A stretch of DNA of 64,000 bases, from positions 62,001-126,000 of the forward strand of contig CAZTXG010000001.1 of the NCBI GenBank assembly GCA_964617335.1, given 5' to 3'. Every line of letters starts with the position of its first letter. Position 1 is the stretch's first letter. The DNA is from UBA2658 sp964617335. Lineage in GTDB: Bacteria > Bacillota > Clostridia > Oscillospirales > Oscillospiraceae. The position numbers were made by a program, and so were the translations under genes. Positions 7,490-15,100 of this stretch are shown one piece after another. The notes beneath the pieces were generated by a model that was given only the letters and a program-made list of their open reading frames with translations, searched no databases and was not told the DNA's origin.

Positions 7490-9112
7490 CTAATCCTCCG
7501 ACCTTTCAAGGAATACTCCCTCATCTATATATCTCAGCCTTCCCAGCGGCCCTTCTTCGGCCAAGTTCACAATCCAGCCGGCCCCCTCTTTTTCAAAATA
7601 AACCGGCTGAAAGCTCCCGTCAAGATAATAAAATGCCCTAGCTTTTTCCACCTCATCGGCATCTGCGGGAAAATGTCTGTATACTGACATAGGCTTTAGC
7701 CTGGGAATGTCTCCTCTGCCGCTTAAGGCACGAACAGCACCTGTTAACGCCCAGTCGCTGGAGCTTACACCATAGCCGTGCTCATGAAAGTAAAAGTTTG
7801 CATCCTCCAGATAAGAGGCATCCACATTAAGCAGCCAAATATCATCATCTTCCGAATATCCCGCCGAGATAAGAGTTTCTCCTGCCGCTTTGGAAATAGC
7901 AGTATCCGCAAGGTAAATATCCCTATAGTCATGGATTTCACTAATCGAAGCCAAGCAGCATAAAATCACGGCAATGGAAATAAAGGCCGCCTGAATCTCC
8001 CCTCCCTTTTTGAAGCGCCCAAACAAAAGGTCAAACAAGGCGTCGGCTATAAGTCCAAGGCCGCAAAGAGAGCTCACTGTGTTGCGCAGACCGAACCAGG
8101 GGTCTTTAATAACATAAAACAACAAAAGCGGTGCTGTAGCAAGAAAAAAACCAACTATAATTTCCTGAAGTACCTTTGAGTTTGTTCTGCGTGTCTGGTG
8201 GGACAAAAGAAATAAAAGCAGGCTTAGTATAAGAAGAACCGGAGCATACAAAACATTCGGCTCGGAAAAAAGAAGGGCCGCGCCCCGAAGAAGGCCTTTT
8301 CCAAAGCTGCCAAAAGCTCCGCCTAAAAAAGCGTTTTTAATCTGCCCTGAAAGGGGTATGAAAACTGCCTGCTTATATCCCTCCTGCCATGGCAGAAAAA
8401 GGGCCGTTCGCTCGCCATAGACTCCCGAAGGCGCAATAGAGGTTATTGTAAAATAGATCCCTGCGTTAAGAAACATCAAAAGGCCCCAAAGCGCTCTTCG
8501 GTTTCTGTCTTTTAATTCATAAAGCATTATAATGAAGGTTGCGGCTGCCGAAAGCAAAAAAACCTGCTCGTAAAGGCAAAATGCCGCAAGCTGCATAATA
8601 AAAAACGACCAAAGCCGCCACCTTTGGCCGTATGAGCACCACTGGTCAAAAAGCAGCAGAGATACCGACGCAAAAAACATCCCAACTACGATTCGGGATG
8701 AAGCAGAGATCCAATAAACTCCTTCGAGAGAGAAAGGCAAAAGAGCGTATACTATGAAAAAAAGCCAAGCTGTACCGAAGCGTTTTGAAAAAACCTTGTG
8801 GAAAAAAACAGCAGAGGCTGCATACATAGCAGATATAAGACCGATGGCCCAAATCATGCCCCCATAAAACTTTGACCAAAGAAAAATATCCAAAATTCCT
8901 GCCAAGGGGCGGGATGATAAAAGCCCGAGCCTTGAAATTAATTCTCCCAAATCACTGTTATAGGCCGTGTAATTATGGTATTGTATATAATCGTCCAGCT
9001 GAAGATAGTATTCAAAGCCAAAATAGCAGTAACGCATAAAAATAAGGGCAAAAAGCAAGGCTGCTGCCAAAATGTAGCTTAGTCCGCCAAAGCTTTTAAG
9101 TTTATCCTTCAT
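7490..9112 (-). CDS. Polytopic membrane protein, probable GtrII-type (GT-C) glucosyltransferase
   Basis: The 540-residue protein has an N-terminal helix, a first outside loop containing LQLDDYIQYH, about ten further hydrophobic segments to residue 390, and a soluble C-terminal domain of roughly 140 residues. An acidic pair in the first outside loop is the usual catalytic site of GT-C enzymes that use lipid-phosphate sugars; the general form resembles the glucosyltransferase II family of O-antigen modification. This is inferred from architecture, not from a full motif match. It starts 11 bases inside the end of the upstream GT2 gene, indicating translational coupling. An AGGGCGG site precedes the ATG. 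It most likely glycosylates a wall polymer outside the membrane. Confidence 0.7.
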   Translation of the reverse strand: MKDKLKSFGGLSYILAAALLFALIFMRYCYFGFEYYLQLDDYIQYHNYTAYNSDLGELISRLGLLSSRPLAGILDIFLWSKFYGGMIWAIGLISAMYAASAVFFHKVFSKRFGTAWLFFIVYALLPFSLEGVYWISASSRIVVGMFFASVSLLLFDQWCSYGQRWRLWSFFIMQLAAFCLYEQVFLLSAAATFIIMLYELKDRNRRALWGLLMFLNAGIYFTITSIAPSGVYGERTALFLPWQEGYKQAVFIPLSGQIKNAFLGGAFGSFGKGLLRGAALLFSEPNVLYAPVLLILSLLLFLLSHQTRRTNSKVLQEIIVGFFLATAPLLLFYVIKDPWFGLRNTVSSLCGLGLIADALFDLLFGRFKKGGEIQAAFISIAVILCCLASISEIHDYRDIYLADTAISKAAGETLISAGYSEDDDIWLLNVDASYLEDANFYFHEHGYGVSSSDWALTGAVRALSGRGDIPRLKPMSVYRHFPADADEVEKARAFYYLDGSFQPVYFEKEGAGWIVNLAEEGPLGRLRYIDEGVFLERSED

Positions 9113-9839
9113 TTTTTCCGCCCTTCTTTAAGCGTTTTCTCACGGAAGTCCGTATCTTAATAATATCAATAAACATTTTAAAGCTGTCATGAAGCACCCT
9201 GACCTTAGATTCCCTGTGGTTTATTATCATCACCGGAAGCTCTAGAAAAGAAAAGCCGAAGGCTAAAGAGAGCATTATAATTTCAAAATCAAAGGCAAAT
9301 CCTTCAGTTTCACAAATATCAAATACCTTTTTCGCCTTTTCTGCCTTAAATGCCTTTATACCGCACTGGGTGTCATAGCTAAAGCCCGCAAAAAGCCCTG
9401 TAATAAGGCTGAAGCTGCGGCTTGCCGCAAGGCGCAGGAAAGGATAGTTAGAATAGCCTTTTTCATGGAGCTTGCGGGAGCCTAAAACAGCATCCCTGCC
9501 GCTATCCTCCAAAGCTTTCACGATTTCCCCGACAACTTCTATGCCATATGCAAGGTCTGCGTCCGTATATACTATATAATCTCCTGTGGCCGAAATAACC
9601 CCCTGTCTGACTGCCGCCCCTTTGCCGCGGTTTTTTTCATATCCCACAAGCTTCAGTCGGGAGTCAGAAATGCTTTTTACAATTTCGGCGGTTTTGTCAG
9701 TGCTTCCATCGTTGGCTATTATAAGCTCAAAATCAGAAAAGTTTTCTTCCATAAATGAAAGAGCTGCTTTTATGGTTTCTGAGATTATTTTTTCCTCATT
9801 ATAGGCAGGTATAACAAGGCTTATCTTCCTGTTTTGCAT
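9102..9839 (-). CDS. Dolichyl/polyprenyl-phosphate glycosyltransferase, GT2 (DPM1/ALG5-like)
   Basis: The 245-residue soluble GT-A enzyme probably charges a polyprenyl phosphate with a single hexose. It begins ISLVIPAYNEE, then NDGSTDKT, YTDADLAYG (the DxD-type motif), GSRKLHEKGY and the acceptor-side QCGIKAFKAE. It lacks the C-terminal membrane helices found in the GtrB-like gene at 6353, so the two enzymes are not duplicates. ATG 9839 was chosen because GGAG lies 6 bases upstream; the longer TTG frame to 9851 would overlap that site. Its stop overlaps the start of the membrane glucosyltransferase-like gene, implying a donor-and-transferase pair. Confidence 0.87.
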   Translation of the reverse strand: MQNRKISLVIPAYNEEKIISETIKAALSFMEENFSDFELIIANDGSTDKTAEIVKSISDSRLKLVGYEKNRGKGAAVRQGVISATGDYIVYTDADLAYGIEVVGEIVKALEDSGRDAVLGSRKLHEKGYSNYPFLRLAASRSFSLITGLFAGFSYDTQCGIKAFKAEKAKKVFDICETEGFAFDFEIIMLSLAFGFSFLELPVMIINHRESKVRVLHDSFKMFIDIIKIRTSVRKRLKKGGKNEG

Positions 9840-9886
9840 TGTTTTCTCCAAATCACCGGCTATTTCTTAAGTTTTCATAATAATTA

Positions 9887-9915
9887 ATTTTACTATTTTG
9901 AAAATCCTTTGTCAA
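9887..9915 (-). promoter_or_regulatory. Sigma-A promoter of the GT2/membrane glucosyltransferase pair
   Basis: On the minus strand TTGACA and TAAAAT are separated by 17 bases, about 40 bases ahead of the ATG at 9839. It is back to back with the nrdG promoter. Confidence 0.8.
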
Positions 9916-9931
9916 GAAAGGGACTTCATCA

Positions 9932-9960
9932 CTGTTTTTTCTTTTTTAAAATGCTATAAT
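9932..9960 (+). promoter_or_regulatory. Extended -10 promoter of nrdG
   Basis: TGCTATAAT is a perfect extended -10 element; the -35 region (CTGTTT) is weak, as is common for such promoters. The leader to the nrdG ATG is about 97 bases. Confidence 0.65.
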
Positions 9961-10063
9961 ATAGATAGAAAAATAAAAAAGGATTTAATAAACGATATCT
10001 TAAATCTGCATATTAATTGCATCTTCAGGCAGCACGATTTTCTCCGTAAGAAAGGAAAACCAA

Positions 10064-10768
10064 ATGAAAATTTGCGGACTTATAAAACTATCTTTGCTGG
10101 ATTATCCCGAAAAACTTGCGGCCACCGTGTTTACGGGAGGCTGCAACCTTCGCTGCCCTTTTTGCCACAACGCCTCCCTTGTGCTGCATCCAAAAACCAT
10201 TGAGGGCATTTCTGAAACCGAGCTTATGGAGCTTTTATCCTCAAGAATCGGCAAGCTTGACGGTGTTTGTATTACCGGCGGCGAACCGCTGTTAGAGCCG
10301 GAGCTTGAGTATTTTATAAAAAAAATCCGCTCTTTGGGCTTTCTTATAAAGCTTGATACCAACGGCAGCTTTCCTGACAGGCTGGAAAATTTGATGGAAA
10401 AAGGCCTTTTGGATTATGTTGCCATGGATATAAAAAACTCTCCGGAAAAATACGCTGAAACTGTTGGTATAAAAGGCTTTGACCCAAGTCCTGTTTTTAA
10501 AAGCGCAGAACTTCTTATGAAGGGAAATGTTCCTTTTGAATTTCGCACAACTATGGTTCGGGAAATGCACAGTGCCGAAGATGTTGAAAAAATCGGAATT
10601 GCCTTAAAGGGTTCGCCTCGCTTTTTCATCCAAAACTTTGAAGATTCTGGTGACCTTATCGGCTTTGAAGGTCAAGCTTTGGGGCTGCACGGCTTTAGTG
10701 ACTCCGAGCTGGAGGTTTTTCGTGACATTCTGGCACAATATATAGATGAGGTTGAAATAAGAAACTAG
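10064..10768 (+). CDS. nrdG: Anaerobic ribonucleotide reductase activase, radical SAM (NrdG2 type)
   Basis: Uses a [4Fe-4S] cluster and S-adenosylmethionine to install the glycyl radical on NrdD. The 234-residue protein has the cluster motif C27-x3-C31-x2-C34 in GGCNLRCPFCHN and the SAM-binding CITGGEPLLEP. Its length and the start MKICGLIKLSLLDYPEK match the longer NrdG2 type found in Clostridia and archaea, not the roughly 155-residue E. coli NrdG. The start has an AAGGAAAACC site. The stop lies only 6 bases before the first NrdR-type box of the nrdD promoter, so activase and reductase can be expressed apart: nrdG from its own promoter, nrdD by read-through plus a regulated promoter. Confidence 0.93.
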   Translation: MKICGLIKLSLLDYPEKLAATVFTGGCNLRCPFCHNASLVLHPKTIEGISETELMELLSSRIGKLDGVCITGGEPLLEPELEYFIKKIRSLGFLIKLDTNGSFPDRLENLMEKGLLDYVAMDIKNSPEKYAETVGIKGFDPSPVFKSAELLMKGNVPFEFRTTMVREMHSAEDVEKIGIALKGSPRFFIQNFEDSGDLIGFEGQALGLHGFSDSELEVFRDILAQYIDEVEIRN

Positions 10769-10774
10769 GGGTTG

Positions 10775-10822
10775 GGCATATATATTGTGTTTTTGTAACT
10801 TGACATACACAATATATGTGGT
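10775..10822 (+). promoter_or_regulatory. Tandem NrdR-type operator boxes over the nrdD promoter
   Basis: Box 1 (10775-10790) matches 12 of 16, and box 2 (10807-10822) 13 of 16, positions of the published NrdR consensus acaCwAtATaTwGtgt. They are separated by 16 bases, centre to centre 32, about three helical turns, which is the usual NrdR arrangement. The inner halves form a perfect ATATATTGTGT/ACACAATATAT inverted repeat. Box 2 fills the spacer of the promoter, which predicts repression. The nrdR gene itself is not in this window. Confidence 0.75.
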
Positions 10823-10827
10823 ACAAT
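10800..10827 (+). promoter_or_regulatory. Sigma-A promoter of nrdD
   Basis: TTGACA and TACAAT are separated by 16 bases. It lies between nrdG and nrdD with a leader of about 115 bases and overlaps the second NrdR-type box. Confidence 0.85.
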
Positions 10828-10948
10828 ACGCTTACACCAGTTTTTTTAGCGGCTGAGCCTTCCCCTTTTTGCCAGCCTCGCATAACCTCTGTTTCCCTTG
10901 AGATTACCGGAAAACAGATATAAACAAATCTTATGGAGGTCTTGTAAT

Positions 10949-13354
10949 ATGTATCAAGTAGTTAAGCGTGACGGAAAGGTCTGCGATTTTAATATTTCAA
11001 AAATCAGCATTGCCATCACAAAAGCCTTTGAGGCTAAGGGAAAGCAGTTTACCCAGGATATTATTGACCTTTTGGCCCTTAAGGTTACCGCTGACTATGA
11101 GGAAAAGATTAAAGACGGACTCATAGGAGTTGAGGACATTCAAGACAGCGTTGAGTCTGTGCTTATAAAGGCAGGCTACGGTGATGTTGCAAAGGCCTAC
11201 ATCCTCTATAGGAAGCAGCGGGAAAAAATCCGCAACATGAAGTCCACTATTTTGGACTATAAAGAGCTTGTTGACAGCTATGTCAGGGTAACCGACTGGC
11301 GTGTTAAAGAAAACTCCACTGTAACCTATTCTGTTGGCGGGCTTATACTTTCAAACTCCGGTGCCATAACGGCAAACTATTGGCTTTCTGAAATATATGA
11401 TGAAGAAGTCTCCGACGCTCATCGCAATGCTGATATGCATCTGCATGACCTTTCAATGCTCACAGGCTATTGCGCCGGCTGGAGCTTAAAGCAGCTTATT
11501 GAGGAAGGTCTTGGCGGCATCCCCGGAAAGATAACATCCTCCCCTGCAAGCCACCTATCCACCCTTTGCAATCAAATGGTAAACTTCCTTGGCATCATGC
11601 AAAACGAATGGGCGGGCGCTCAGGCATTTTCCTCCTTTGACACTTATCTTGCCCCCTTTGTCAAGGTTGACGATTTATCCTACAAAGAGGTAAAGCAGTG
11701 CATACAGTCCTTTGTCTACGGAGTAAACACACCCTCCCGCTGGGGCACTCAGGCACCTTTTTCAAACATCACCTTAGACTGGACTGTTCCCGCAGACCTT
11801 GCCGACCTTCCCTGCATAGTAGGGGGCAAGGAAATGGACTTCTTCTACAGGGATTGCAAAAAGGAAATGGACATGGTCAATAAGGCCTTCATCGAAATTA
11901 TGATTGAGGGCGACGCCAACGGCCGCGGCTTCCAGTATCCCATCCCCACCTATTCCATCACCCGTGACTTTGACTGGTCTGAAACAGAGAACAATAAGCT
12001 CCTTTTTGAAATGACAGCCAAATACGGCACACCTTATTTCTCAAACTATATAAACTCCGATATGGAGCCTTCCGACGTGCGCTCTATGTGCTGCCGCCTG
12101 CGTCTTGACCTGCGAGAGCTTCGAAAAAAATCCGGCGGCTTCTTCGGCAGCGGCGAGAGCACAGGCTCAATAGGTGTTGTTACAATAAACCTTCCCCGCA
12201 TTGCCTATAACGCTGCGGACAAGGCCTCATTCTACAAGCGCCTTGACCATATGATGGATGTTGCCGCCCGTTCCCTTGACACAAAGCGCACCATCATCAC
12301 AAAGCTTTTAAACGAGGGACTTTACCCCTACACCCGCCGTTATCTCGGCACCTTTGACAATCACTTTTCCACCATCGGCCTTATCGGCATGAACGAGGCC
12401 TGCTTAAATGCTAAATGGCTGGGCTGTGACCTTACAAATACCGAAGCTCAGGACTTTGCCAAAGAAGTTTTAAACCATATGCGTGAAAAGCTCTCCGACT
12501 ATCAGGAAAAGTACGGCGCCCTCTTTAACCTTGAGGCAACCCCTGCCGAATCCACCACCTATCGTCTTGCAAAGCATGACATCGCCCGTTATCCCGACAT
12601 TATCACAGCCTGCGAGGAAGGCGGCACCCCCTATTACACAAACAGCTCCCACCTGCCCGTGAGCTACACAGACGATATTTTTGAGGCTCTTTCCATTCAG
12701 GACGGGCTGCAAACCCTATACACCAGCGGCACGGTTTTCCACGCCTTTCTCGGTGAGAAGCTGCCCAGCTGGAAGGCGGCGGCAAGTTTAGTGCGGAAAG
12801 TTGCGGAAAACCACCATCTGCCCTATTACACCATTTCCCCCACCTATTCAGTTTGCAAAAACCATGGTTATCTGGCAGGTGAACAAAAGGTCTGCCCCGA
12901 ATGCGGTGAAACCGCCGAGGTATACAGCCGCATAACCGGATATTACAGGCCTGTGCAAAACTGGAACGAAGGAAAAACTCAGGAGTTTAAGGAACGCAAA
13001 TTATACTCTCTTGAAGATTACGCGCCAAAGCAGACAGCTTCCGGCACAGCTTCTGAAAAACCGCAGACAAAGAAGGAAACCGGCCCGGAAATTCTGGAGG
13101 CTAAGCTTCTTCTTTTCACCCGTGTAACCTGCCCTAACTGTCGGGTTGCCGAGTCCCTTTTAGAAAAGTCCGGTCTGCCCTATGAAAAGATTATTGCCGA
13201 TGAGCACATGGAGCTTTCAAAAAAGTTTGGCATAAAAGGCGCTCCCACCCTTGTTGTCACAGATGGCAAGGCTTCAGAAAATTTCTACGGAGTTCCGGAA
13301 ATCAAAAAGTTTATGAATACCCGCCGTGAGCTCCTTGCAGTCTCTGGCAGTTAG
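10949..13354 (+). CDS. nrdD: Anaerobic (class III) ribonucleoside-triphosphate reductase with fused C-terminal glutaredoxin-like domain
   Basis: Reduces NTPs to dNTPs by glycyl-radical chemistry. The 801-residue chain has an N-terminal ATP-cone (about 1-95) for allosteric activity control, the catalytic barrel with C175 (GYCAGW) and the C381-C382 pair (SMCCRL, probable thiyl site), a zinc knuckle C636-x2-H, C649-x2-C652, and glycyl-radical residue G664 in RITGYYRP. After a polar linker, residues about 712-801 form a redoxin with CPNC at 728-731 and the cis-proline segment GAPTLVV. Ordinary NrdD ends near residue 700, so this is a fusion. ATG 10949 follows GGAGGT by 8 bases; a longer frame from 10898 lacks a ribosome site. 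The next gene encodes a TrxR-like flavoprotein, the likely reductase for the fused domain. Confidence 0.96.
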   Translation: MYQVVKRDGKVCDFNISKISIAITKAFEAKGKQFTQDIIDLLALKVTADYEEKIKDGLIGVEDIQDSVESVLIKAGYGDVAKAYILYRKQREKIRNMKSTILDYKELVDSYVRVTDWRVKENSTVTYSVGGLILSNSGAITANYWLSEIYDEEVSDAHRNADMHLHDLSMLTGYCAGWSLKQLIEEGLGGIPGKITSSPASHLSTLCNQMVNFLGIMQNEWAGAQAFSSFDTYLAPFVKVDDLSYKEVKQCIQSFVYGVNTPSRWGTQAPFSNITLDWTVPADLADLPCIVGGKEMDFFYRDCKKEMDMVNKAFIEIMIEGDANGRGFQYPIPTYSITRDFDWSETENNKLLFEMTAKYGTPYFSNYINSDMEPSDVRSMCCRLRLDLRELRKKSGGFFGSGESTGSIGVVTINLPRIAYNAADKASFYKRLDHMMDVAARSLDTKRTIITKLLNEGLYPYTRRYLGTFDNHFSTIGLIGMNEACLNAKWLGCDLTNTEAQDFAKEVLNHMREKLSDYQEKYGALFNLEATPAESTTYRLAKHDIARYPDIITACEEGGTPYYTNSSHLPVSYTDDIFEALSIQDGLQTLYTSGTVFHAFLGEKLPSWKAAASLVRKVAENHHLPYYTISPTYSVCKNHGYLAGEQKVCPECGETAEVYSRITGYYRPVQNWNEGKTQEFKERKLYSLEDYAPKQTASGTASEKPQTKKETGPEILEAKLLLFTRVTCPNCRVAESLLEKSGLPYEKIIADEHMELSKKFGIKGAPTLVVTDGKASENFYGVPEIKKFMNTRRELLAVSGS

Positions 13355-13372
13355 GCTAAAATAAAGCTTAAA

Positions 13373-13402
13373 AAGGGGTCGGAGCACCGTATCCGGCCCC
13401 TT
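13373..13402 (+). other. Intercistronic hairpin between nrdD and trxB
   Basis: An 11-base-pair stem (AAGGGG-T-CGGA with TCCG-G-CCCCTT, one T-G pair) stands between the genes. It lacks a T-tract, so it is more likely a partial terminator or an RNA-stability element that lowers trxB output than a full stop. Confidence 0.5.
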
Positions 13403-13435
13403 AATCATCTTAAAAATCCTGAAAGAGAGATACAT

Positions 13436-14353
13436 ATGTACGATATTATAATAATAGGCGGCGGCCCTGCCGGTATGACGGCCGCCCTTTATGCCCGCCG
13501 CAATGGAAAGAGCGTTCTTATCATTGAAAAAAACGGCTTCGGCGGTCAGATTTCCCATTCACCTCGAGTTGAAAACTACCCCGGATTTATGAGCATGAGC
13601 GGAAGTGAATTTGCCGATAAGCTTCTTGAGCAGCTTATGGAGCATGGAGCGGATGTGGAGCTTGAAACTGTTATAGCTGTTCATGACGAGGGCAGGATAA
13701 AGCGTGTTATAACCGAAGAGGGGGGCAATTATGAGGCCCTGTCTCTCATAATCGCCAGCGGGGTACGCCACCGTATGCTGGGAATTTCCGGTGAAGACGA
13801 GCTTGTGGGCCATGGCATAAGCTTTTGTGCCGTGTGTGACGGGGACTTTTTCAGCGGTCAAACCGTTGCCGTTGCCGGCGGGGGCAACTCTGCCTTACAG
13901 GAGGCAAGCCTGCTTGCCGATACTTGCAAAGAGCTTATACTTATACAAAACCTTGACCACTTCACAGGTGAGGAAAGCCTGCTCACCCCCCTGCTGCGCC
14001 GCCCTAATGTCCGTGTTATGACGGGGACTGTGGTTAAAAGCTTTGTAAAAGATGGAACCGAGCTTTCCGGTCTTGTGCTGGAAACTGTTTCCCAGGGGAA
14101 AACCCATGAGATTTCTTGTGAGGGGCTTTTTGTGGCCGTAGGCCTAATTCCGGAAAATCAGATTTTTGAGGAGCTTATAAGCCTTGATGCTCAGGGCTAT
14201 GCCGACGCCTTTGAAGACTGCACAACAAAAACTTCGGGCATCTTTGTTGCCGGAGACTGCAGAAGGAAAAATGTCCGCCAGCTTACCACCGCCTGCGCCG
14301 ACGGCTCTGTTGCTGCTCTCTCTGCCTGCAGATACATAGACAGCGTGAAATAA
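13436..14353 (+). CDS. trxB: Thioredoxin-reductase-like flavoprotein with atypical pyridine-nucleotide site
   Basis: Low-molecular-weight TrxR fold, 305 residues: FAD motif GGGPAG (8-13), active disulfide C131-A-V-C134 followed by DGDFF, second Rossmann motif GGGNSA (148-153) and the FAD-end motif GIFVAGDCR. The position of the usual HRRxxxR motif that holds the 2'-phosphate of NADPH reads QNLDHFTG (171-178), with no arginine. By analogy with flavodoxin/ferredoxin-type clostridial reductases lacking this motif, the donor may be NADH, ferredoxin or another flavin; that is inference. It sits 81 bases after nrdD, and its natural partner may be the redoxin domain fused to NrdD rather than free thioredoxin. 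No trxA is adjacent. Confidence 0.88.
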   Translation: MYDIIIIGGGPAGMTAALYARRNGKSVLIIEKNGFGGQISHSPRVENYPGFMSMSGSEFADKLLEQLMEHGADVELETVIAVHDEGRIKRVITEEGGNYEALSLIIASGVRHRMLGISGEDELVGHGISFCAVCDGDFFSGQTVAVAGGGNSALQEASLLADTCKELILIQNLDHFTGEESLLTPLLRRPNVRVMTGTVVKSFVKDGTELSGLVLETVSQGKTHEISCEGLFVAVGLIPENQIFEELISLDAQGYADAFEDCTTKTSGIFVAGDCRRKNVRQLTTACADGSVAALSACRYIDSVK

Positions 14354-14423
14354 GCCTGCTCGTCTCCTTGGGATTCTTTTTAAAAGCATACTCCCATGGC
14401 TTATGTACAAAAAAAGATAACTA

Positions 14424-14463
14424 AAAGCGCTTTGGAGGCTGTTTTCCGAAGCGCTTTGTTTTT
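14424..14463 (+). terminator. Intrinsic terminator after trxB
   Basis: AAAGCGCTT-TGGA pairs with TCCG-AAGCGCTTT around an 8-base loop, followed by GTTTTT. It closes the nrd unit. Confidence 0.82.
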
Positions 14464-14523
14464 CAGCTTAAGCTTTATGGTTTTTGTCAATAATTTATAA
14501 GAACATTTATGGCAAAACAAACG

Positions 14524-14562
14524 AAAAAGCTGCCGCGAAAAGTTTTTCGCGGCAGCTTTTTC
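14524..14562. terminator. Bidirectional terminator after the cold-shock gene
   Basis: AAAAAGCTGCCGCGAAAA is repeated in perfect inverse with T-runs on both strands, 19 bases past the cold-shock stop codon. It isolates the gene from the convergent nrd unit. Confidence 0.9.
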
Positions 14563-14580
14563 AGCTTGAGATGGTTAAAT

Positions 14581-14793
14581 TTATAGGGGAGTCACGTTTA
14601 CGGCGCGGAACTTGCCCGAACTCTTGGGGTCCGGCTCTACGTCGTAGCTGACTGCCTGACCTTCGTTGAGGGTCTTAAAGCCATCACCGGCAATAGCTGA
14701 GAAATGAACGAAAACATCGTCGCCGCCCTCAGCGTTAGAGATGAAGCCGAAGCCCTTTTCCGAATTGAACCATTTTACTGTGCCCTGCTGCAT
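14581..14793 (-). CDS. Cold-shock protein, CspA family
   Basis: A 70-residue single cold-shock domain that binds single-stranded RNA and DNA and melts structure in messages. RNP1 KGFGFI (13-18) and RNP2 VFVHF (27-31) are intact, and it begins MQQGTVKWFNSEKG like most Firmicute homologues. ATG 14793 was chosen because GGAGGT lies 8 bases upstream; an in-frame extension to 14901 lies within the leader. It is monocistronic, with a strong promoter 125-150 bases upstream and a perfect terminator. The last residues, KFRAVNVTPL, are normal for the family. Confidence 0.96.
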   Translation of the reverse strand: MQQGTVKWFNSEKGFGFISNAEGGDDVFVHFSAIAGDGFKTLNEGQAVSYDVEPDPKSSGKFRAVNVTPL

Positions 14794-14916
14794 TTGTAGT
14801 ACCTCCAAAAAAATTTTCATATCCGATATAACAAAAAAACTCACACCGGCGAAGCAAACCATCAAAGTGACTTGCTTAGCAGCATGAGTCGAACTGATCA
14901 ATCTGAATACACTCGA

Positions 14917-14945
14917 AGTATAGCAGATTAGATTTGCTTTGTCAA
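14917..14945 (-). promoter_or_regulatory. Sigma-A promoter of the cold-shock gene
   Basis: Minus strand TTGACA and TATACT are separated by 17 bases. The predicted start near 14910 gives a leader of about 115 bases. Confidence 0.87.
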
Positions 14946-15054
14946 GTCCATACCAAATATTTCTAAGGTATTATTGACAGCTTTAAAAAATTTATTCTTT
15001 TTCAGCAAAAACATGGTATAAATATGCTCATAAACAAAAATAAAAATTTAAACT

Positions 15055-15090
15055 AAAAACGAAGGGCAGTGTTTTCCGCCCTTCGTTTTT
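15055..15090. terminator. Intrinsic terminator after leuS
   Basis: AAAAACGAAGGGC and GCCCTTCGTTTTT form a perfect stem, 10 bases beyond the leuS stop, with T-runs on both strands. Confidence 0.88.
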
Positions 15091-15100
15091 ACGGGAGATT

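Larger units (their letters stand above)
14794..15100. other. Cold-shock leader, promoter and convergent leuS terminator region
   Basis: The first 115 bases or so are the predicted untranslated leader of the cold-shock gene; long leaders of cspA genes often act as temperature-dependent RNA switches. Next comes the promoter (14917-14945), then about 100 AT-rich bases with no visible feature, then the leuS terminator (15055-15090). No additional gene was seen. Confidence 0.6.
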
